A DNA stretch of 64,000 bases from Vibrio tubiashii ATCC 19109 (GCF_000772105.1 NZ_CP009354.1:930001-994000); one strand, 5' to 3'; counted from the first letter of the stretch, positions 18,481-28,431 are shown. Notes: a model not told the origin generated them from the sequence alone. Made by a program: numbers and translations.

Positions 18481-19611
18481 ATGGCAGAGTCAGACGGTCA
18501 AGAACGCACAGAAGACGCCACGCCCAGACGCTTGCAACAGGCTCGTGAAAAAGGGCAGGTTGCAAGGTCAAAAGAGTTAGCGTCGGTATCTGTATTGGTC
18601 GTAGGAGCCATCTCTCTAATGTGGTTTGGCGAGAGTCTTGCGCGCGCTTTATTCAGTTCAATGGGCAGATTGTTTACTCTCTCTCGCGAAGAAATATTCG
18701 ACCAAGTTAAGCTATTTGATATTGCTTTGGGTTCATTAGGCAGTTTGCTGCTACCTTTGTTGCTTATTCTGGTGACGCTGTTTTTGGCGGCGTTAATCGG
18801 CGCTGCTGGGGTAGGTGGAGTGAGCTTTTCAGCGGAAGCCGCCATGCCCAAATGGTCAAAGATGAACCCGTTAAGCGGCCTAAAGCGTATGGTCGGCTTG
18901 CAAAGCTGGGTCGAGCTGATTAAGTCCATTCTAAAGGTGGCTTTGGTTTCCGGCATGGCGTTTTATTTGATCAGTGCTGCCAAAGAAGATCTATTTCAAT
19001 TGAGCCTAGATGTTTATCCGCAGAACATCTTTCACTCGCTCGATATACTGCTCGACTTCATTTTACTGATTAGTTGTACCTTATTGATAGTTGCGGCTAT
19101 CGATATTCCATTTCAGATTTGGCAACACGCCAATCAACTGAAAATGACAAAGCAAGAAGTGAAAGACGAATACAAAGAGACTGAAGGTAAGCCTGAAGTT
19201 AAAGGTCGTATTCGTATGTTGCAACGCGAAGCCGCCCAGCGACGTATGATGTCTGAAGTTCCTCAAGCCGACGTTATCGTAACCAACCCAGAGCACTTTT
19301 CCGTTGCACTGCGCTACAAGCAAGACACAGACCGAGCGCCAATCGTGGTCGCCAAAGGCACTGACCATATGGCACTTAAAATCCGCGAGATTGCCCGAGA
19401 GCACGATATCTATGTGGTTCCGGCTCCACCCTTAGCTCGCGCGCTGTACCATTCAACAGAACTAGAGCAAGAGATCCCAGATGGGTTATTTACCGCTGTG
19501 GCACAGATCCTCGCTTACGTATTCCAGCTAAAACAATACCGCAAACGCGGTGGTCAAAGACCAAACCTCAAAGCGTCAGAGTTGCCGATTCCACCGGAGT
19601 ATAGGAAGTAG
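18481..19611 (+). CDS. flhB: Flagellar export switch protein FlhB
   Basis: FlhB is the substrate-specificity switch of the export gate; self-cleavage in its cytoplasmic domain, triggered with FliK, changes export from hook to filament proteins. The 376 residues include four membrane helices (about 35-210) and the autocleavage motif NPEH (269-272, in VIVTNPEHFSVALRY) in place of the commoner NPTH. The N-terminus (MAESDGQERTEDATPRRLQQ) is typical. A strong AGGAGG site sits 5 nt before the ATG, directly after the intergenic element. It is the last gene of the cluster here. Confidence 0.97.
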   Translation: MAESDGQERTEDATPRRLQQAREKGQVARSKELASVSVLVVGAISLMWFGESLARALFSSMGRLFTLSREEIFDQVKLFDIALGSLGSLLLPLLLILVTLFLAALIGAAGVGGVSFSAEAAMPKWSKMNPLSGLKRMVGLQSWVELIKSILKVALVSGMAFYLISAAKEDLFQLSLDVYPQNIFHSLDILLDFILLISCTLLIVAAIDIPFQIWQHANQLKMTKQEVKDEYKETEGKPEVKGRIRMLQREAAQRRMMSEVPQADVIVTNPEHFSVALRYKQDTDRAPIVVAKGTDHMALKIREIAREHDIYVVPAPPLARALYHSTELEQEIPDGLFTAVAQILAYVFQLKQYRKRGGQRPNLKASELPIPPEYRK

Positions 19612-19620
19612 GGCTGGCGC

Positions 19621-19824
19621 GGAACGGGCTGCGCCCTATGGAACGCTTCGCTTATGGAAAACGGGATCGGGCTTCGCCCTTCGGGAAGAACAAAGTTGAC
19701 TCGCTAAGGAATTCAATCAACCTTAGTTATCCAGTTATCCAGTTATCCAGTTATCCAGTTATCCAGTTATCCAGTTATCCAGTTATCCAGTTATCCGTAG
19801 GACGAAGTCCGTTCTCGAATCCCG
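19621..19824. repeat. Composite palindromic/tandem-repeat element 1 (between flhB and smrB)
   Basis: The left module (19621-19660, starting GGAACGGGCTGCGCCC) matches a module at 49911-49950 at 34 of 40 positions. The right module (19800-19824, starting GGACGAAGTCCGTTC) matches 50347-50371 at 23 of 25. The modules are imperfect inverted versions of each other. Between them are smaller GGGCTTCGCCC-type palindromes and a nine-copy 8-bp tandem array. The element ends exactly at the smrB stop codon. It has no coding capacity; REP-doublet (REPIN)-like structure is my inference. Confidence 0.75.
19725..19796. repeat. Tandem repeat: nine copies of AGTTATCC
   Basis: Nine perfect, uninterrupted 8-bp units lie between flhB and smrB, 28 bp beyond the smrB stop. 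The unit fits the pattern AGYTMTCY shared with the arrays at 50256 and 60913. Perfect identity suggests recent slippage, so copy number probably varies between strains. Confidence 0.95.
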
Positions 19825-20355
19825 TTATTTCTCTGGAATTGAAAGCAACACCAACAGTGCACCATCGCCGCCAAACTCTAATGGCGCTTGGTGGAAAGCC
19901 ATCACGTCAGGGTGCTGAGCAAGCCAAAGCGGGGCTTTTTGCTTAAGGATATGTTTACCGATGCCATGCTGCACACAAGCACAAGAGATTTCATTCTTAA
20001 TGCAATAGGCGATCATCGCGCCAAGTTCGCGTTTTGCTTCTTGCTGCGTCATACCGTGCATATCTAAAAACACATCTGGTACGTACACACCACGACGCAG
20101 GCGTTTTACCTCGTACTGGGAAACATCATCACGGGCATAACGTGTTGGGCCATCTTCATTGAGAAGCGGAACAAACTCATCTGAGAAGTAAAACTCTGTA
20201 TCGCTTGCTTCACGGGCAGTTCGAGTAATTTCTTTTTGCTTAGTATTTTTTTTTGGCTGCTGGACTATGGTATCCTGTGACAACTTTTTTACGCCTTGTA
20301 CTGCATCCCTAAAAAGGGCGAAGTCGTCATCCATATCGGTGTCTTTTTTGCTCAT
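19825..20355 (-). CDS. smrB: SmrB, Smr-domain ribosome-rescue endonuclease
   Basis: SmrB is recruited to collided ribosomes and cleaves the mRNA between them, starting rescue. I chose the start MSKKDTDMDDDF at 20355, giving 176 residues; an ATG 20 codons upstream would add a hydrophobic stretch that does not fit the family. The Smr domain is clear: LDMHGMTQQEAKREL near 95, then the core HGIGKHILKQKAPLWLAQHP and the terminal EFGGDGALLVLL. It is divergent from prmB, 62 bp away, as in many gammaproteobacteria. Confidence 0.93.
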   Translation of the reverse strand: MSKKDTDMDDDFALFRDAVQGVKKLSQDTIVQQPKKNTKQKEITRTAREASDTEFYFSDEFVPLLNEDGPTRYARDDVSQYEVKRLRRGVYVPDVFLDMHGMTQQEAKRELGAMIAYCIKNEISCACVQHGIGKHILKQKAPLWLAQHPDVMAFHQAPLEFGGDGALLVLLSIPEK

Positions 20356-20417
20356 GGGACTAATTAGTAAATATATAAATGCAATTAGCAGTATTGTAGC
20401 GCTTTTCGGAGGCAATT

Positions 20418-21350
20418 TTGGATAAGATTTTTGTAGAAGAAGCGGTTTCAGAACTTCACACGCTTCAAGATATGATTCGTTGGACTGTGAGTCGTTTCAA
20501 CGCTGCGAACCTATTTTACGGTCACGGCACTGATAACGCATGGGATGAAGCGGTACAGCTGATTCTTCCAACACTGTACTTGCCAATTGATGTGCCTCCG
20601 CATGTACTGAACTCTCGCCTGACAACCAGCGAGCGTATGCGCATCGTTGAACGTGTAGTGAAGCGCATTAACGAGCGCACTCCAACGGCTTACCTAACCA
20701 ACCGTGCTTGGTTCTGTGGCCTAGAGTTCTTTGTTGATGAGCGTGTATTAGTGCCACGTTCTCCAATTGGTGAGATGATTCAAGCGGAGTTCCAGCCTTG
20801 GTTAGTTGAAGAACCAACACGCATCATGGATCTTTGTACTGGTAGTGGTTGTATTGCTATCGCTTGTGCGCACGCTTTCCCTGAGGCGGAAGTGGATGCG
20901 ATTGATATCTCAACCGATGCTCTACAAGTTGCTGAGCAGAACGTTCAAGATCATGGTATGGAGCAACAAGTTTTCCCAATCCGTTCTGACCTATTCCGTG
21001 ATCTACCAAAAGAGAAGTACAACCTAATCGTGTCTAATCCACCGTACGTGGACGAAGAAGACATGAACAGCCTACCAGACGAGTTCACTCACGAGCCTGA
21101 ACTAGGCTTGGCTGCGGGTACAGATGGTCTGAAGCTTGTACGTCGCATTTTAGCTAACGCGCCAGATTACCTCACCGACAGCGGTATTCTTATCTGTGAG
21201 GTAGGCAACTCTATGGTACATATGATGGAGCAATACCCGCACATTCCATTCACGTGGATTGAGTTCGAGAACGGCGGTCACGGTGTGTTTATGCTCACTC
21301 GTGAACAGATGTTAGAACATGCAGCAGAGTTTTCTATCTACAAAGATTAA
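20418..21350 (+). CDS. prmB: PrmB, ribosomal protein uL3 glutamine methyltransferase
   Basis: PrmB methylates the side-chain amide of a conserved glutamine in ribosomal protein uL3 using S-adenosylmethionine. The 310-residue protein has the SAM-binding motif [15 protein letters not shown] and the catalytic N6/N5-methyltransferase motif NPPY ([11 protein letters not shown]). I accept the TTG start at 20418 because a strong CGGAGG site lies 5 nt upstream and the N-terminus [17 protein letters not shown] is the family's. A strong terminator follows; aroC is next, with its own upstream space. Confidence 0.95.
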   Translation: MDKIFVEEAVSELHTLQDMIRWTVSRFNAANLFYGHGTDNAWDEAVQLILPTLYLPIDVPPHVLNSRLTTSERMRIVERVVKRINERTPTAYLTNRAWFCGLEFFVDERVLVPRSPIGEMIQAEFQPWLVEEPTRIMDLCTGSGCIAIACAHAFPEAEVDAIDISTDALQVAEQNVQDHGMEQQVFPIRSDLFRDLPKEKYNLIVSNPPYVDEEDMNSLPDEFTHEPELGLAAGTDGLKLVRRILANAPDYLTDSGILICEVGNSMVHMMEQYPHIPFTWIEFENGGHGVFMLTREQMLEHAAEFSIYKD

Positions 21351-21375
21351 TGCTTTGAATCGATGATTTAAGTGA

Positions 21376-21406
21376 AACGCCAAGCAGACATTGCTTGGCG
21401 TTTTTT
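21376..21406 (+). terminator. Rho-independent terminator after prmB
   Basis: An 11-bp perfect stem (AACGCCAAGCA at 21376-21386 with TGCTTGGCGTT at 21392-21402), a 5-nt loop and a run of T follow the prmB stop by 25 bp. Confidence 0.93.
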
Positions 21407-21533
21407 ATTGCGGGTTAAAAAGCGAAATAGATCCTTTTTAGGGGTTTACATCAAACCGTAATAAAGCGACTATGAATTTACGAAGAATTGAAGTGTAAAG
21501 CCCAGTTTACGGGCGCATAGGATTGAGGAAGTA

Positions 21534-22619
21534 ATGGCAGGAAACAGTATCGGACAACATTTCCGAGTAACCACATTCGGGGAAAGTCACGGTATCGCAC
21601 TAGGATGTATCGTCGACGGATGCCCTCCGGGTTTAGAAATCACTGAAGCGGATATTCAAGTTGATTTGGATCGCCGTCGCCCAGGCACTTCTCGTTATAC
21701 CACTCAACGCCGCGAACCGGATGAAGTAAAGATTCTTTCTGGCGTATTCGAAGGTAAAACAACGGGTACTTCAATTGGACTGTTGATTGAAAACACCGAT
21801 CAGCGCTCAAAAGACTATTCAGAAATTAAAGACAAGTTCCGTCCGGGCCACGCGGATTACACTTACCATCAAAAGTATGGGGTGCGTGATTACCGAGGTG
21901 GTGGTCGCTCTTCTGCTCGTGAAACCGCAATGCGTGTTGCCGCGGGTTCTGTTGCTAAGAAATATCTTAAGCAAGAATTTGGCGTTGAAATCCGAGCTTA
22001 TCTTTCTCAAATGGGCGATGTTTCAATTGAGAAAGTCGACTGGGATGAGATCGAGAACAATGCCTTCTTCTGCCCAGATGCTGACAAGGTAGATGCATTT
22101 GACCAACTTATTCGTGATCTGAAAAAGCAAGGCGACTCTATTGGCGCTAAGCTTCAAGTGGTTGCGACCAATGTCCCTGTAGGTCTCGGTGAGCCAGTAT
22201 TTGACCGTTTAGATGCAGACATCGCCCATGCACTGATGAGCATCAACGCAGTGAAAGGTGTCGAGATTGGTGATGGCTTCGATGTTGTAAACCAAAAGGG
22301 TAGCGAGCACAGAGATGAGCTGACTCCAGACGGTTTTGCCAGCAACCACGCTGGTGGCATCTTAGGCGGTATTTCTACTGGTCAAGATATTGTGGCGAAT
22401 ATCGCGCTTAAGCCGACGTCAAGTATTACTGTGCCAGGTGAAACTATCACTAAACAGGGTGAACCAACGCAGCTGATTACCAAAGGTCGTCATGACCCAT
22501 GTGTAGGTATTCGTGCAGTGCCGATTGCTGAAGCCATGCTAGCAATTGTGGTGCTGGATCATCTGCTGCGTCACCGTGGTCAAAACCATGGTGTAACGAC
22601 CGAGACACCGCAGATTTAA
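21534..22619 (+). CDS. aroC: Chorismate synthase
   Basis: AroC converts 5-enolpyruvylshikimate-3-phosphate to chorismate, using reduced FMN, in the last step of the shikimate pathway. The 361-residue length is standard. Family signatures are present: [19 protein letters not shown] near the N-terminus, the central [19 protein letters not shown], and the C-terminal [18 protein letters not shown]. It is flanked by terminators on both sides and so is probably a single transcription unit. Confidence 0.98.
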   Translation: MAGNSIGQHFRVTTFGESHGIALGCIVDGCPPGLEITEADIQVDLDRRRPGTSRYTTQRREPDEVKILSGVFEGKTTGTSIGLLIENTDQRSKDYSEIKDKFRPGHADYTYHQKYGVRDYRGGGRSSARETAMRVAAGSVAKKYLKQEFGVEIRAYLSQMGDVSIEKVDWDEIENNAFFCPDADKVDAFDQLIRDLKKQGDSIGAKLQVVATNVPVGLGEPVFDRLDADIAHALMSINAVKGVEIGDGFDVVNQKGSEHRDELTPDGFASNHAGGILGGISTGQDIVANIALKPTSSITVPGETITKQGEPTQLITKGRHDPCVGIRAVPIAEAMLAIVVLDHLLRHRGQNHGVTTETPQI

Positions 22620-22635
22620 GCGAGTCATTAATTTG

Positions 22636-22665
22636 AAAACGGCCTCCAATTTGGAGGCCGTTTTA
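22636..22665 (+). terminator. Rho-independent terminator after aroC
   Basis: A very strong GC-rich hairpin (AAAACGGCCTCCAA at 22636-22649 with its complement ending at 22664) lies 17 bp after the aroC stop. T-rich sequence follows. Confidence 0.9.
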
Positions 22666-22725
22666 TTTTGAGTGTCTATGAGATATTGGCTCTTGCATTT
22701 GCCCTGTAAATGGTTAATTTTAAGG

Positions 22726-22741
22726 TGTGATGGTTGTCATA
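22726..22741 (+). promoter_or_regulatory. Putative CRP-cAMP site upstream of the nucleotidase gene
   Basis: TGTGA-TGGTTG-TCATA matches the CRP consensus (TGTGA-N6-TCACA) at 9 of 10 conserved positions. It lies 114 bp before the start of the nucleotidase gene at 22855, in AT-rich DNA. A role in carbon-source control is inference from sequence only. Confidence 0.5.
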
Positions 22742-22854
22742 AATATTATTGTAATCATATAGTTAAGTTGTTGATATACTCGATATTGATCACGTTTGAT
22801 TGATGAGGTTTGTACTAGTATCCGTTTGGTTTATTAACAACTAGGTGAATACTA

Positions 22855-24759
22855 ATGAACAAGAAGCTGTTATCTTGTGCAATCCCTTTTTTCCTCTCTT
22901 TTCCTACATTCGCCGCTGATGGAGATATCCATCAGGTCACCATCCTAGGTACGTCAGATATCCATGGTCACTTTATGCCTTGGGACTACGCCGCGGACAA
23001 ACTCAACATGCGTGGAAGCCTTAGCCAAATCGCGACAAAAGTTAAGGCGATTCGCCAGCAAGAGTCCAATATCATCTTGGTCGATGCGGGCGATACCATT
23101 CAAGGCAACTTTGTCGAGACATTCAAAGACGAGCCTGTAGACCCTATGATGCTTGGCTTCAATGAAATGGATTATGACGTTTGGGTCTTGGGTAATCATG
23201 AATTTGATTTCGGCGTCAGTGTGCTCAATCGCTCGCTCAAACAGTTTAAAGGCCAAAGCTTAGCTGGCAACATTAAGCACCCAGACGGTAACCGATTCTT
23301 ACCGGGCTACACGATTATCGAGCGTGGTGGCATAAAAATTGGTGTGATTGGTATGGATACCCCAATGACCGAAGTGTTTGCGCAAGGGACTAACCGTTTA
23401 GATGGTATGACATTTACTAACCCTAGCATCGAAGTAAAGAAGATCATTAAGAAGCTTGATGAGCAAGTCGATGCGCTAGTGCTGGTCGCGCATATGGGGA
23501 TTGATAATGAGAATGACATTGCTGATACGGGCGTGACAGATATTGCCAATATCAATCCAGAATTAGATGCGATCGTCGCAGGCCATATGCATACACGCAT
23601 TGATAAGGCTGTCGTCAATGGGGTTATTGTTACAGAGCCAGATAAGTATGGACGTGCGCTTTCTCGTGTCGATCTTCAATTTGAAGAGCGCGATGGGCAA
23701 TACACCTTAATCAATAAAGACAGCTTTACTTATAAGATTGATGGCATTGTCTCTGACGAGAAAATGGAAGAGTTGTATCAGCCTTACCACAAGCGTTTGA
23801 GAGAGATGGCCAATCGTCCGATCGCCGAGCTAAAAGGTGTTGACCTAGTGCCTGAAAATGAAATCCGCGGAATTCCGCAAGTTCATGTGCAAGATACCGG
23901 GATAAGTGCCTTATACCAAGAAGCTAGCTTCTATTACTCACCGAAAGCAAATGTGATTGCACTACAAATTGATAACGATAAAGCACAGCTTAATGTCGGG
24001 ACAATTAAAGCCAAAGACATCGCCTACAACTATCAGTATGCGGGTGGCGAAATTACCGTTTATGAGATGACAGGTAAAGACCTTAAGACTTACATGGAGT
24101 GGTCAGCAGGGTACTTTAACTCGGTGAAGCCTGGTGATGTGACTTATAGCTTTGACCCAGAGCGTCGCGCATCAAAATACTCGACGAACGACTTCTTTGC
24201 AGGTGTAACCTATAAGATCGATTTAACCCAACCGAAAGGTCGACGAATCACAGATCTTAAGTTCGCAGATGGAACCCTTGTTAAAGATGATACGGCGATT
24301 CGCCTAGGTATGAATAGCTATCGTATGGGCCATTTGACTAAGCAAGGTGGAGTGCTTGAAGGTCGTGACTTTAAAGTGTTGTCTGATTCGAAAGCGGTGT
24401 ATGGTGAAGAACAAGGTACGATTCGCAACTTAACCATCCGCTATTTGACCGAACAGAAGAAAGGCCACTACCAAAGCAAGCCGCAAAAGCGTTGGCAGCT
24501 AGTGGGTATGGATGATAGTTACAACAAAGAACGAGAAGTGGTCAAAACTCTTATTAATAAAGGTAAGATCTCTGTACCAAGTAGTGAAGATGGTAGATAC
24601 ACCAACATTGCTTCAATCAATGTCAAAGGGCTTAAGTTTGCCAATGACCAAGCAGCGAAAGAAGCGGTGAAAATGCGTCAAAACAAATTTGCCTCAGCTT
24701 CAGGTTATGAAAAACAGGCTCTTGAGAGAGACATCGCTATAATAGAAGCGATTAACTAA
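22855..24759 (+). CDS. Periplasmic bifunctional metallophosphatase/5'-nucleotidase
   Basis: This 634-residue exported enzyme belongs to the UshA/CpdB-type nucleotidase family, which removes phosphate from nucleotides outside the inner membrane for salvage. A signal peptide occupies about residues 1-20 (LLSCAIPFFLSFPTFA). The N-terminal metallophosphoesterase domain has all metal-binding motifs: TSDIHGHF (D35, H37), DAGDTIQG, GNHEFDFG and AGHMHTRID. The C-terminal half has the nucleotidase substrate domain, with GGEITVYEMTGKDLKTYME. Whether it prefers 5'-nucleotides, 2',3'-cyclic nucleotides or UDP-sugars cannot be read from sequence. It has a terminator of its own and a possible CRP site upstream. 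Confidence 0.88.
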   Translation: MNKKLLSCAIPFFLSFPTFAADGDIHQVTILGTSDIHGHFMPWDYAADKLNMRGSLSQIATKVKAIRQQESNIILVDAGDTIQGNFVETFKDEPVDPMMLGFNEMDYDVWVLGNHEFDFGVSVLNRSLKQFKGQSLAGNIKHPDGNRFLPGYTIIERGGIKIGVIGMDTPMTEVFAQGTNRLDGMTFTNPSIEVKKIIKKLDEQVDALVLVAHMGIDNENDIADTGVTDIANINPELDAIVAGHMHTRIDKAVVNGVIVTEPDKYGRALSRVDLQFEERDGQYTLINKDSFTYKIDGIVSDEKMEELYQPYHKRLREMANRPIAELKGVDLVPENEIRGIPQVHVQDTGISALYQEASFYYSPKANVIALQIDNDKAQLNVGTIKAKDIAYNYQYAGGEITVYEMTGKDLKTYMEWSAGYFNSVKPGDVTYSFDPERRASKYSTNDFFAGVTYKIDLTQPKGRRITDLKFADGTLVKDDTAIRLGMNSYRMGHLTKQGGVLEGRDFKVLSDSKAVYGEEQGTIRNLTIRYLTEQKKGHYQSKPQKRWQLVGMDDSYNKEREVVKTLINKGKISVPSSEDGRYTNIASINVKGLKFANDQAAKEAVKMRQNKFASASGYEKQALERDIAIIEAIN

Positions 24760-24764
24760 ATAGC

Positions 24765-24797
24765 ATGGGCTTGGTAATACCAAGCCCATTTTCTATC
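24765..24797 (+). terminator. Terminator after the nucleotidase gene
   Basis: An 11-bp perfect stem (ATGGGCTTGGT at 24765-24775, its complement at 24779-24789) is followed by a TTTTCT run. It lies between the convergent nucleotidase and DUF885 genes. Confidence 0.82.
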
Positions 24798-24798
24798 T

Positions 24799-26799
24799 CT
24801 ATTTTTTTGACGCTATCCAATTGTTGATGTTTTCGCGTACCACTTCCATAGGTTGCTGCCCATAGCGCAGTAGCTGATCATGAAACTCGGCGTAGTCGAA
24901 TTGGTCACCTAGCTCAGCTTGTGCTTTAGCAAGCATCTCTTTAATCACTAAGTAACCTGATTTATAAGAAACGGCTTGGCCCACATAAGCGGCATAGCGG
25001 AAGCTTTCCGATTCGATATCCCCTTCACCAAGTGCAGAGTTAGCTTTCATATAGTCACGCGCTTGCTGAATACTCCAACCTTGGCTGTGAATGCCTGTAT
25101 CAATAGCTAAACGCATATTTCGCAGCTGTGCTTCATTGAGGCTGCCAAAGTATTGAAGGGCGTTACACTCTTGCTCATCTTTATAGATTCCTCCCTGTAG
25201 TTGGCTGTAATCAGCGTTAGCAGTACACATCCCGGTACCGTTGCTAAAGGTCGGTTTACCATGGCTATCTAACTCACCATAAATACCCATTTCCAGCCCT
25301 AGCCATTCGGTATAGAGTGCCCAACCTTCGCCGTAGGCGGTGTACCAAATATCCTCCATATAGGCGGGTTTATTTGCTGGTGGGTATTCTAGCGCGTAGG
25401 CATTTTGGAAATGGTGCCCCGGCGCGGCTTCATGTAGTAGCAGCGTAGAGACATTCCATTTCTGTAAGCTGTAGTCTGGATTAGTGTTGAGGGTGAAGAC
25501 ATTGTCATCATAGGAGGCGACACCAGCGTACAGTTCATCTTCTGCTGCGGTTGGCTCAATCGAGTAGTCAGTTTTAATTGGTTTGAAATAACCTTGTACG
25601 ACATCATTGGCGTTGACTTTGAACAGGTAGTAATCCGTCAGTGCCCCTTCACATGCCTTGGGAACAGAGGCGTGGCTACATACTTGACTGTACTGGTTGT
25701 CATCGGTGGAATAGCCATCTCGCCCATAGAAAAACTGCTCACTATTGAGGTATTTGAAAAACTCATCCAGATTAATTTTTCCTGAATCGTTAGCCAGCTC
25801 AAAGGTGTGTTTGGCAACCTTGCCAGTGACTGGGTCCCGATAATCCGCTTCTACGATTGCGCCGCGTTTTTTAACCACAAGCTCAGTTACGCGAATCATT
25901 TCAGCTTTAGCATCCGCAACCAGTTGTTCTCCTAAGCGATGTAATTCTGCAGCGGATTTTCCAGTGGTACTGTTTCTATCTAAATGCCACTGATACCAGC
26001 TTTGTCCGTTAGGCAGATCTCCCCAACCGATATTGGTGTCGGTAAGCTGTCCATCGCCACGCGCAGCTTGGGTGTACTGACCGTGAAGGTAAGCGAGGAG
26101 CTTTTGAGTGGCGAGTTGTGCCTTGCCCACTTCTTTTTCGTATTGATGAATAAATTCAGGACTGTACTCAGGCTGAGTTTTTAGATCCTTCAAGCCAACC
26201 TTGAGGACCGAAAAATCATCATAACTAATCGCATCGACGCTGCTTTGGTAAAGCCTTTCAGCAAGAATTGCGGGCAACTGTATACCTTGTAGTTGGCCTT
26301 GCTGGTATTGGCTGCGTAGGTTGTTGACCCAAGACGTGTACTCTTGAAGCGTTTCGAGTTGATCCTGATAGGTTTTCGAATCATCACCATTGGTGTTAAT
26401 CGCAGCACCGGCTTCTTCCGCGTTCCATTGAATGTAGTTGTAGAAGTGGGTAACTGGCGTATCAAGGTTGCCAAAGCGAGCATTAGCAAAGCTAGCACCA
26501 CGGATTGCAATGGTGCGATCAAATCGAAACGTGTCGTAGTAAACCTTCTCTTCATCCGATAAAGCGCTGCGGTCAATTTCGAGTAACTTACTCAGGTAAA
26601 GTCGATCGAGCGTTTGTTTCGCCCCCGCCATTTGATCGTTAACAATGCCAAATTGTGAGCTGTCCAATGACTTAGATTGCGAGCCATATTCATCAAGCAG
26701 AGCAGATAGCTGTTGAGAGGCATCCGGAGTGGATAAAGTGCTGCACCCAGAGAGGCTAAGCGCAAGTACGGAGAGAGTAAGACCTAGTCTATTTTTCAT
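24799..26799 (-). CDS. DUF885 family lipoprotein (putative metallopeptidase-like)
   Basis: This 666-residue protein has a lipoprotein signal peptide with lipobox LSLSGC (Cys19), so it is expected to be membrane-anchored in the periplasm. The body is a DUF885 domain, with the conserved HEAAPGHHFQN (456-466) and YGEGWALYTEWL (489-500) motifs that resemble a zinc-peptidase active site; no substrate is established. A conserved-looking C-terminal part includes MRLAIDTGIHSQGWSIQQ. It is a lone gene convergent with the nucleotidase. Function beyond the family name is unknown to me. Confidence 0.85.
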   Translation of the reverse strand: MKNRLGLTLSVLALSLSGCSTLSTPDASQQLSALLDEYGSQSKSLDSSQFGIVNDQMAGAKQTLDRLYLSKLLEIDRSALSDEEKVYYDTFRFDRTIAIRGASFANARFGNLDTPVTHFYNYIQWNAEEAGAAINTNGDDSKTYQDQLETLQEYTSWVNNLRSQYQQGQLQGIQLPAILAERLYQSSVDAISYDDFSVLKVGLKDLKTQPEYSPEFIHQYEKEVGKAQLATQKLLAYLHGQYTQAARGDGQLTDTNIGWGDLPNGQSWYQWHLDRNSTTGKSAAELHRLGEQLVADAKAEMIRVTELVVKKRGAIVEADYRDPVTGKVAKHTFELANDSGKINLDEFFKYLNSEQFFYGRDGYSTDDNQYSQVCSHASVPKACEGALTDYYLFKVNANDVVQGYFKPIKTDYSIEPTAAEDELYAGVASYDDNVFTLNTNPDYSLQKWNVSTLLLHEAAPGHHFQNAYALEYPPANKPAYMEDIWYTAYGEGWALYTEWLGLEMGIYGELDSHGKPTFSNGTGMCTANADYSQLQGGIYKDEQECNALQYFGSLNEAQLRNMRLAIDTGIHSQGWSIQQARDYMKANSALGEGDIESESFRYAAYVGQAVSYKSGYLVIKEMLAKAQAELGDQFDYAEFHDQLLRYGQQPMEVVRENINNWIASKK

Positions 26800-27023
26800 T
26801 GTTAGACCTTTTTGCTTTTAAATTTTAGTAGGAGTAAAAAGGAAAGGTCTGGGTTGGATGGGCTAATGCCTGAACTTTCCTTGTTGGCGATAAGGGTAAG
26901 ATAAATGGCTCGCTAGGATTGTGCAAAAGGTCACAGGATTAACTTACTGATAACTAACCACTTGTGTACGCGAAATTGAAAGTGAGTGGTTATGTAAGGG
27001 GCGGGTAAATAGATGAATAGATA

Positions 27024-27048
27024 TAAAAACGCCCTGTTTTACAGGGCG
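27024..27048 (-). terminator. Terminator after the TRIC-family gene (minus strand)
   Basis: An 8-bp stem (CGCCCTGT at 27030-27037 with ACAGGGCG at 27041-27048) reads into TTTTTAT on the minus strand, just beyond the stop of the gene at 27058. Confidence 0.85.
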
Positions 27049-27057
27049 AATGCGAGA

Positions 27058-27681
27058 TTAGTGCAGTGAACCTTCGGTTTCGAGGTGGAATGACGGCAAT
27101 CGCCACTTGAAGCGAACCGCTGCCATACGAAGTAGGTAACCGACGATCAGGGTAGAAATGGTTGCTGTCACATCGTTAACACCGAACTCTAACTGAAGTA
27201 GGTACATGCCTGATGCGATAAGCGCTACAGAAGCGTACAGCTCTTCATGAAGCACTAGCGGCGTTTGGCGACAGATTAAATCTCGCAATAGGCCACCAAA
27301 GACACCAGTCACTAATGCTGACACCATACAAATCAGCGCGTGGTGACCCATGCCCATCGCCACTTTAGTCCCTATGATGCTAAACACAATTAGGCCCAAA
27401 GCATCCAATCGAATGAATAAGCCTTTTAGTTTAAGGACCCACTTTGCTAAACCTGTTGTCAGAACACCCGCCACACAGGTAATGGCAAGAAACTCAGGGT
27501 TTTTGACCCAACCAAGCGGGTAGTGACCCAGTAGAATGTCACGAACTGTACCGCCACCAATTGCCGTTGCACTGGCAACAAGCATGACACCAAACCAATC
27601 CATTTTGCGTCTGCCTGCACTCAAAGCACCCGTCATCGCTTCCGCAGTAATACCGATAATATATAAAACACTTAGCAGCAT
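27058..27681 (-). CDS. TRIC cation channel family (UPF0126) membrane protein
   Basis: This 207-residue integral inner-membrane protein has about seven hydrophobic helices. It carries the duplicated UPF0126/TRIC signature: ASATAIGGGTVRDILLG in the first half and VTGVFGGLLRDLICRQTP in the second, consistent with the family's internal repeat. Bacterial TRIC proteins form trimeric cation channels in the cases studied; enteric relatives are YicG and YadS. The transported ion here is not predictable. It is monocistronic with its own terminator. Confidence 0.88.
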   Translation of the reverse strand: MLLSVLYIIGITAEAMTGALSAGRRKMDWFGVMLVASATAIGGGTVRDILLGHYPLGWVKNPEFLAITCVAGVLTTGLAKWVLKLKGLFIRLDALGLIVFSIIGTKVAMGMGHHALICMVSALVTGVFGGLLRDLICRQTPLVLHEELYASVALIASGMYLLQLEFGVNDVTATISTLIVGYLLRMAAVRFKWRLPSFHLETEGSLH

Positions 27682-27899
27682 GGTGAATTCTCAATAAATG
27701 GCCAAAAAGTTAGACTGATCACATAAAATTAAGGCGTGAGTGTAGTGGGAAATGTGATCTGTGACGAATGAGATTTTGTTGGTGTGAAACTCGGTTTCAG
27801 ATAACTATTTCTAATATCACTACATAAGATGTGGATTTGCAATTACGATTAAAAATGCGAAAATGCTGACCGCTGTATTAAAACGCTATCAACTGAGCT

Positions 27900-28430
27900 A
27901 TGAACCACGATTATCAAGACCTAATCCGTATTTTCAATGACACATTTTTGTCTGGTTATAACACCAAACTAGAGCTAGGTGGAGACGAGCCAATTTATCT
28001 GCCTGCAGATGAAAAAACACCGCATCATCGGATTATTTTTGCTCGTGGGTTCTATGCGTCAGGAATGCACGAAGTTGCTCACTGGTGTGTTGCAGGGCCT
28101 AAGCGTCGATTATTGGAAGATTTTGGTTATTGGTATGAGCCAGATGGTCGTACTGAGCAAGTTCAGGCAGAATTTGAAAAAGTAGAGATTCGCCCGCAAG
28201 CCTATGAGTGGATTCTCTCTAAGAGCGCAGGATTTCCATTTACAGTCAGCTGTGACAACCTCAATGGTGATTTTGAACCAGACCGTTTAGCCTTTATGGC
28301 GAAAGTACACAGTGAAGTCGGAAAGATCTTCGAGCAAGGTATCCCACTGCGAGTCAAGATGCTGTCAGATGCGTTAAGAGCTTATTATCAAGTTCCAGAG
28401 CTAAACTACTCGATGTTTGCCGTGAAATGA
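27900..28430 (+). CDS. epmC: EpmC, elongation factor P hydroxylase
   Basis: EpmC (YfcM) hydroxylates the beta-lysylated lysine of elongation factor P, the last step of a modification that helps ribosomes through proline stretches. The 176-residue length fits. The iron-binding motif GMHEVAHWCVAG is present, together with GYWYEPDGRTEQVQAEFE, which supplies the conserved Glu. Its enteric neighbours yfcL and mnmC also lie downstream here, but two accessory genes are inserted between epmC and yfcL. Confidence 0.93.
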   Translation: MNHDYQDLIRIFNDTFLSGYNTKLELGGDEPIYLPADEKTPHHRIIFARGFYASGMHEVAHWCVAGPKRRLLEDFGYWYEPDGRTEQVQAEFEKVEIRPQAYEWILSKSAGFPFTVSCDNLNGDFEPDRLAFMAKVHSEVGKIFEQGIPLRVKMLSDALRAYYQVPELNYSMFAVK

Positions 28431-28431
28431 A

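Noticed and set aside
18347..18571. Minus-strand frame across the fliR-flhB spacer
   Set aside because: It overlaps the inverted-repeat element and the flhB start, and has no family resemblance.
19638..19946. Plus-strand frame across the AGTTATCC array into smrB
   Set aside because: It is driven by the tandem repeat (SSYPVIQL units) and runs antisense to smrB.
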